Assembly: GCA_031284665.1 (NCBI GenBank)
Contig: JAITXR010000314.1
Span: 1 to 7,609, forward strand
Length of the DNA: 7,609 nt
Direction: 5' to 3'
Origin: Paludibacter sp.
Lineage (GTDB): Bacteria; Bacteroidota; Bacteroidia; Bacteroidales; Paludibacteraceae
A model generated the notes under the pieces. The model was not told where the DNA came from, did not search any database, and worked only from the letters and a program-made list of their open reading frames with translations. Position numbers and translations under genes: made by a program. Below, one piece after another: positions 6,519 through 7,609 of this stretch. Within the stretch, counting starts at the first letter, position 1. Each line of letters opens with the position of its first letter.

Positions 6519-6575
6519 AATCAAAAAAATCATATTAAAATCATTACTTGTCCCGCCACTGCGGGAGTTCAGATA
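6519..6575 (+). repeat. Third copy of the AATCAA…GTTCAGA repeat, apparently split by a hairpin insert
   Basis: AATCAAAAAAATCA (6519-6532), continuing to AAATCA at 6543, resembles the left part of the copy at 7521-7548, and GTTCAGATA (6567-6575) resembles its right part (GTTCAGACA). Between them lie 23 bases holding the palindrome TCCCGC-CACT-GCGGGA (6551-6566). The simplest reading is a small hairpin inserted within an older repeat copy. The similarity is low-complexity on the left side, so the assignment is tentative. Confidence 0.4.
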
Positions 6576-6594
6576 AGAAAATACCGGATTGCTT

Positions 6595-6610
6595 CCCCGA
6601 TAAATCGGGG
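6595..6610. repeat. CCCCGAT-AA-ATCGGGG palindrome
   Basis: Seven bases on each side (6595-6601 and 6604-6610) are perfectly complementary; in RNA a 6-bp stem with a four-base loop is more realistic. No T-run follows. It is one of several short GC-rich hairpins in this intergenic stretch. Confidence 0.5.
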
Positions 6611-6648
6611 TAAACTTTGCCTCGCTAATCGGCTTGCCGCTTGGCTTG

Positions 6649-6662
6649 CCAAGAATGACGGG
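6649..6662 (+). repeat. Second copy of CCAAGAATGACGGG
   Basis: This is an exact 14-nt copy of 3815-3828. The preceding sequence also folds (CTTGGC 6640-6645 with GCCAAG 6648-6653), but the long left arm GTCATTC seen at the first copy is absent, so this is a partial or diverged version of the same element. Confidence 0.6.
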
Positions 6663-6687
6663 CGGAGGTTGCTGTTGTCCGCTCTTC

Positions 6688-6781
6688 ATTGGCACATTGG
6701 CACAACTTGTCCCTATTTATCAGGATTGTTAATTCCTAAATTTCTTAATTGGCACATTGTTCATTGGCATATTAGCATATT
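6688..6781 (-). repeat. ATTGGCACATT repeat cluster, reverse-orientation partner of 3723-3778
   Basis: ATTGGCACATT or close variants occur at 6688-6698, 6696-6704, 6748-6758, 6763-6773 and 6771-6781. On the - strand these read AATGTGCCAAT, the unit of the cluster after ricT. The stretch 6740-6755 matches 3749-3764 in reverse complement at 15 of 16 positions. The cluster ends a few bases before the nitroreductase stop codon. Confidence 0.6.
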
Positions 6782-6787
6782 ATTTTT

Positions 6788-7360
6788 TCACTCCACAAAC
6801 CAAATTTTTGACAAATCCGGCTCGTGGGGTTTTCCGCTTTCAGTGGCATAACCCAGCAGCACGGCAATACCTATTTCGTAGCCCTCGGGGAAAGACAGTT
6901 TGTCGTTAAATTCTTTGCGGCGATTGCCGGCAAAACTAAAACATACTAATCCGCATATCAAACTGTTGACATCGAGCGAAGTAGCAGCCAAAGCAATTTG
7001 TTCGGCAACAATTCCGCAGTCAAACAATTCGGCTCCGGGCGGCACTGTCGGGGCAATCGGGATTACTATCATACAAGGAGCATTGTAAAACAGCCGCCCG
7101 CCACGCGACATTATTCGCTTGTAAGATGATTTATCGGGCAAGGCAGCCAAATTGTTTATGCCTTCCGTTTCCATATCGGCAATCAGTTGTTTGTTTTTCA
7201 CCACCACTACCCGCCACTGCTGCCTGTTCATCCCGCTTGGGGCAGTTACAGCCGCCTGCGCAATGGCATTGAGAATATCATCGCTCGGCATTTGGTCGGT
7301 AAACGAACGGCAAGAATATCTACTCGCCATTGCGTTAATTGTTTCGTTATTTTTGTTCAT
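6788..7360 (-). CDS. Nitroreductase-family FMN-dependent oxidoreductase
   Basis: Members of this family bind FMN and use NAD(P)H to reduce nitro compounds, quinones or related substrates, usually as cytosolic dimers; the natural substrate here is unknown. The 190-residue length is normal. The FMN phosphate-binding opening RYSCRSF (14-20) has the family pattern R-x-S-x-R-x-F. APSGMNRQQWRVVVV (40-54) is the second signature (APSG-x-N-x-Q-x-W). APCMIVI (94-100) and the C-terminal GYEIGIAVLLGYA (160-172), a strand near the flavin, complete it. I see no features specific to BluB, the nitroreductase-fold enzyme that makes the lower ligand of B12, so a link to the neighbouring receptor is not supported. 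The gene is convergent with the receptor and has its own promoter. ATG at 7358-7360 fits; the leader lacks a Shine-Dalgarno. Confidence 0.92.
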   Translation of the reverse strand: MNKNNETINAMASRYSCRSFTDQMPSDDILNAIAQAAVTAPSGMNRQQWRVVVVKNKQLIADMETEGINNLAALPDKSSYKRIMSRGGRLFYNAPCMIVIPIAPTVPPGAELFDCGIVAEQIALAATSLDVNSLICGLVCFSFAGNRRKEFNDKLSFPEGYEIGIAVLLGYATESGKPHEPDLSKIWFVE

Positions 7361-7392
7361 AAGGGATTTGGTTTATTGATTAATTTCTTTTG

Positions 7393-7400
7393 CAAATATA
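7393..7400 (-). promoter_or_regulatory. Promoter -7 element for the nitroreductase gene
   Basis: On the - strand this reads TATATTTG, an exact match to the Bacteroidota -7 consensus TAnnTTTG, 32 nt before the start codon. The nearest TTTG upstream is 13 nt away, shorter than the usual 19-21, so the -33 element is weak or absent. Confidence 0.55.
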
Positions 7401-7520
7401 AAAAGAAAATACGCAAAAAAAATTATACACTTGGAATATTTGTTTTGAAATCCTTCATATCAAAATTTTCACAGTCAACTCTGTTAGGGTAATCCGCATC
7501 TTATCATACTTCATCAATAA

Positions 7521-7548
7521 AATCAAACAAATCAAAGTTCAGACAAAA
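7521..7548 (+). repeat. Dispersed repeat of the AATCAA…GTTC-GACA type, copy 2
   Basis: It matches 3871-3898 at 24 of 28 positions. It ends 25 nt before a clear -7 promoter element, so both full copies in the window lie just upstream of + strand genes. A CTGTTAGGG fragment at 7481-7489 lies a little further left. Confidence 0.6.
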
Positions 7549-7573
7549 TATGGCAATAAAAAAAGAAAAATTG

Positions 7574-7581
7574 TATCTTTG
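7574..7581 (+). promoter_or_regulatory. Promoter -7 element for a gene right of the window
   Basis: TATCTTTG is an exact match to the Bacteroidota -7 consensus TAnnTTTG and is followed by an AT-rich leader running off the window. A partial -33 match (TATG, 7549-7552) lies 21 nt upstream. No coding sequence begins before the window ends, so the gene served is unknown. Confidence 0.6.
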
Positions 7582-7609
7582 TAGCGATAAAATAATTTTA
7601 ATCAATTAT

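Larger units (their letters stand above)
6271..6787. other. Repeat-rich non-coding region between convergent genes
   Basis: This stretch of about 517 bp lies between the receptor stop and the nitroreductase stop and carries no credible gene. Apart from the elements listed separately, it holds two direct copies of CGCAGATAA (6288-6296 and 6338-6346) about 50 nt apart, part of the CGCAGAT-type intergenic sequence I associate with Bacteroidota, and small palindromes such as CTTGGC/GCCAAG (6640-6645 with 6648-6653). The density of inverted repeats and the modules shared with 3723-3900 mark it as a site where dispersed repeats have accumulated. Confidence 0.75.

Noticed and set aside
6551..6566. 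CCCGCCACTG, which resembles the core of a cobalamin riboswitch, near a BtuB-like receptor
   Set aside because: It is fully explained by the palindrome TCCCGC-CACT-GCGGGA, lies downstream of the receptor gene instead of before it, and no other riboswitch element is nearby.
6462..6851. A 129-codon open frame on the + strand between the receptor and the nitroreductase
   Set aside because: It runs through several palindromes and dispersed repeats, then antisense into the nitroreductase 3' end. The product has no recognisable domain or signal and its composition looks like translated repeat DNA.
6788..7360. Nitroreductase as BluB, linked to the BtuB-like receptor through B12 metabolism
   Set aside because: The sequence carries general nitroreductase signatures but no BluB-specific features that I can recognise, and the gene is convergent with the receptor across 517 bp of repeats.
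7187..7492. A 101-codon open frame on the + strand
   Set aside because: It is mostly antisense to the nitroreductase gene and then crosses its promoter; the nitroreductase reading has clear family motifs.

Overview
The window looks like chromosomal DNA from a member of the Bacteroidota, most likely an uncultured Bacteroidales-type organism. Four things support this. The base composition is AT-rich. Start codons follow A-rich leaders without Shine-Dalgarno sequences. TAnnTTTG-type -7 promoter elements are present, the clearest at 7574-7581. The genes themselves are of Bacteroidota type: a delta' subunit with the CGTCxxC zinc knuckle followed by a RicT/PSP1 protein, then a small membrane protein next to a TonB-dependent receptor.

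Layout. Positions 2-904 hold the 3' part of an AbiEii-type nucleotidyltransferase toxin gene whose start, and probably its antitoxin, lie left of the window. Next comes a housekeeping block on the + strand: folB (dihydroneopterin aldolase, folate synthesis), holB (DNA polymerase III delta') and ricT (PSP1/YaaT family). A short repeat-bearing spacer (3697-3910) separates this from a two-gene unit. That unit is a small, predicted single-pass membrane protein whose frame ends in an ATGA overlap with a 632-residue TonB-dependent outer-membrane receptor of the compact, BtuB-like type. A strong hairpin with a T-run lies inside the tail of the small frame, 15 nt before the receptor start. Positions 6271-6787 are non-coding and packed with palindromes and dispersed repeat modules. 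A nitroreductase-family flavoprotein gene follows on the - strand (6788-7360) with its own promoter. The right end carries a good promoter for a gene outside the window.

How it fits together. The core genes (folB, holB, ricT) are unrelated housekeeping functions in a compact block. The small protein and receptor are probably one nutrient-uptake unit. No cobalamin riboswitch or partner transporter gene is visible, so the substrate cannot be assigned.

I see no clearly new multi-gene system. The points most worth a second look are the Tyr-to-Cys change at a FolB active-site position, the hairpin/terminator overlapping the small coding frame before the receptor, and the two intergenic regions built from the same three repeat modules, one copy of which appears to be interrupted by a small hairpin.
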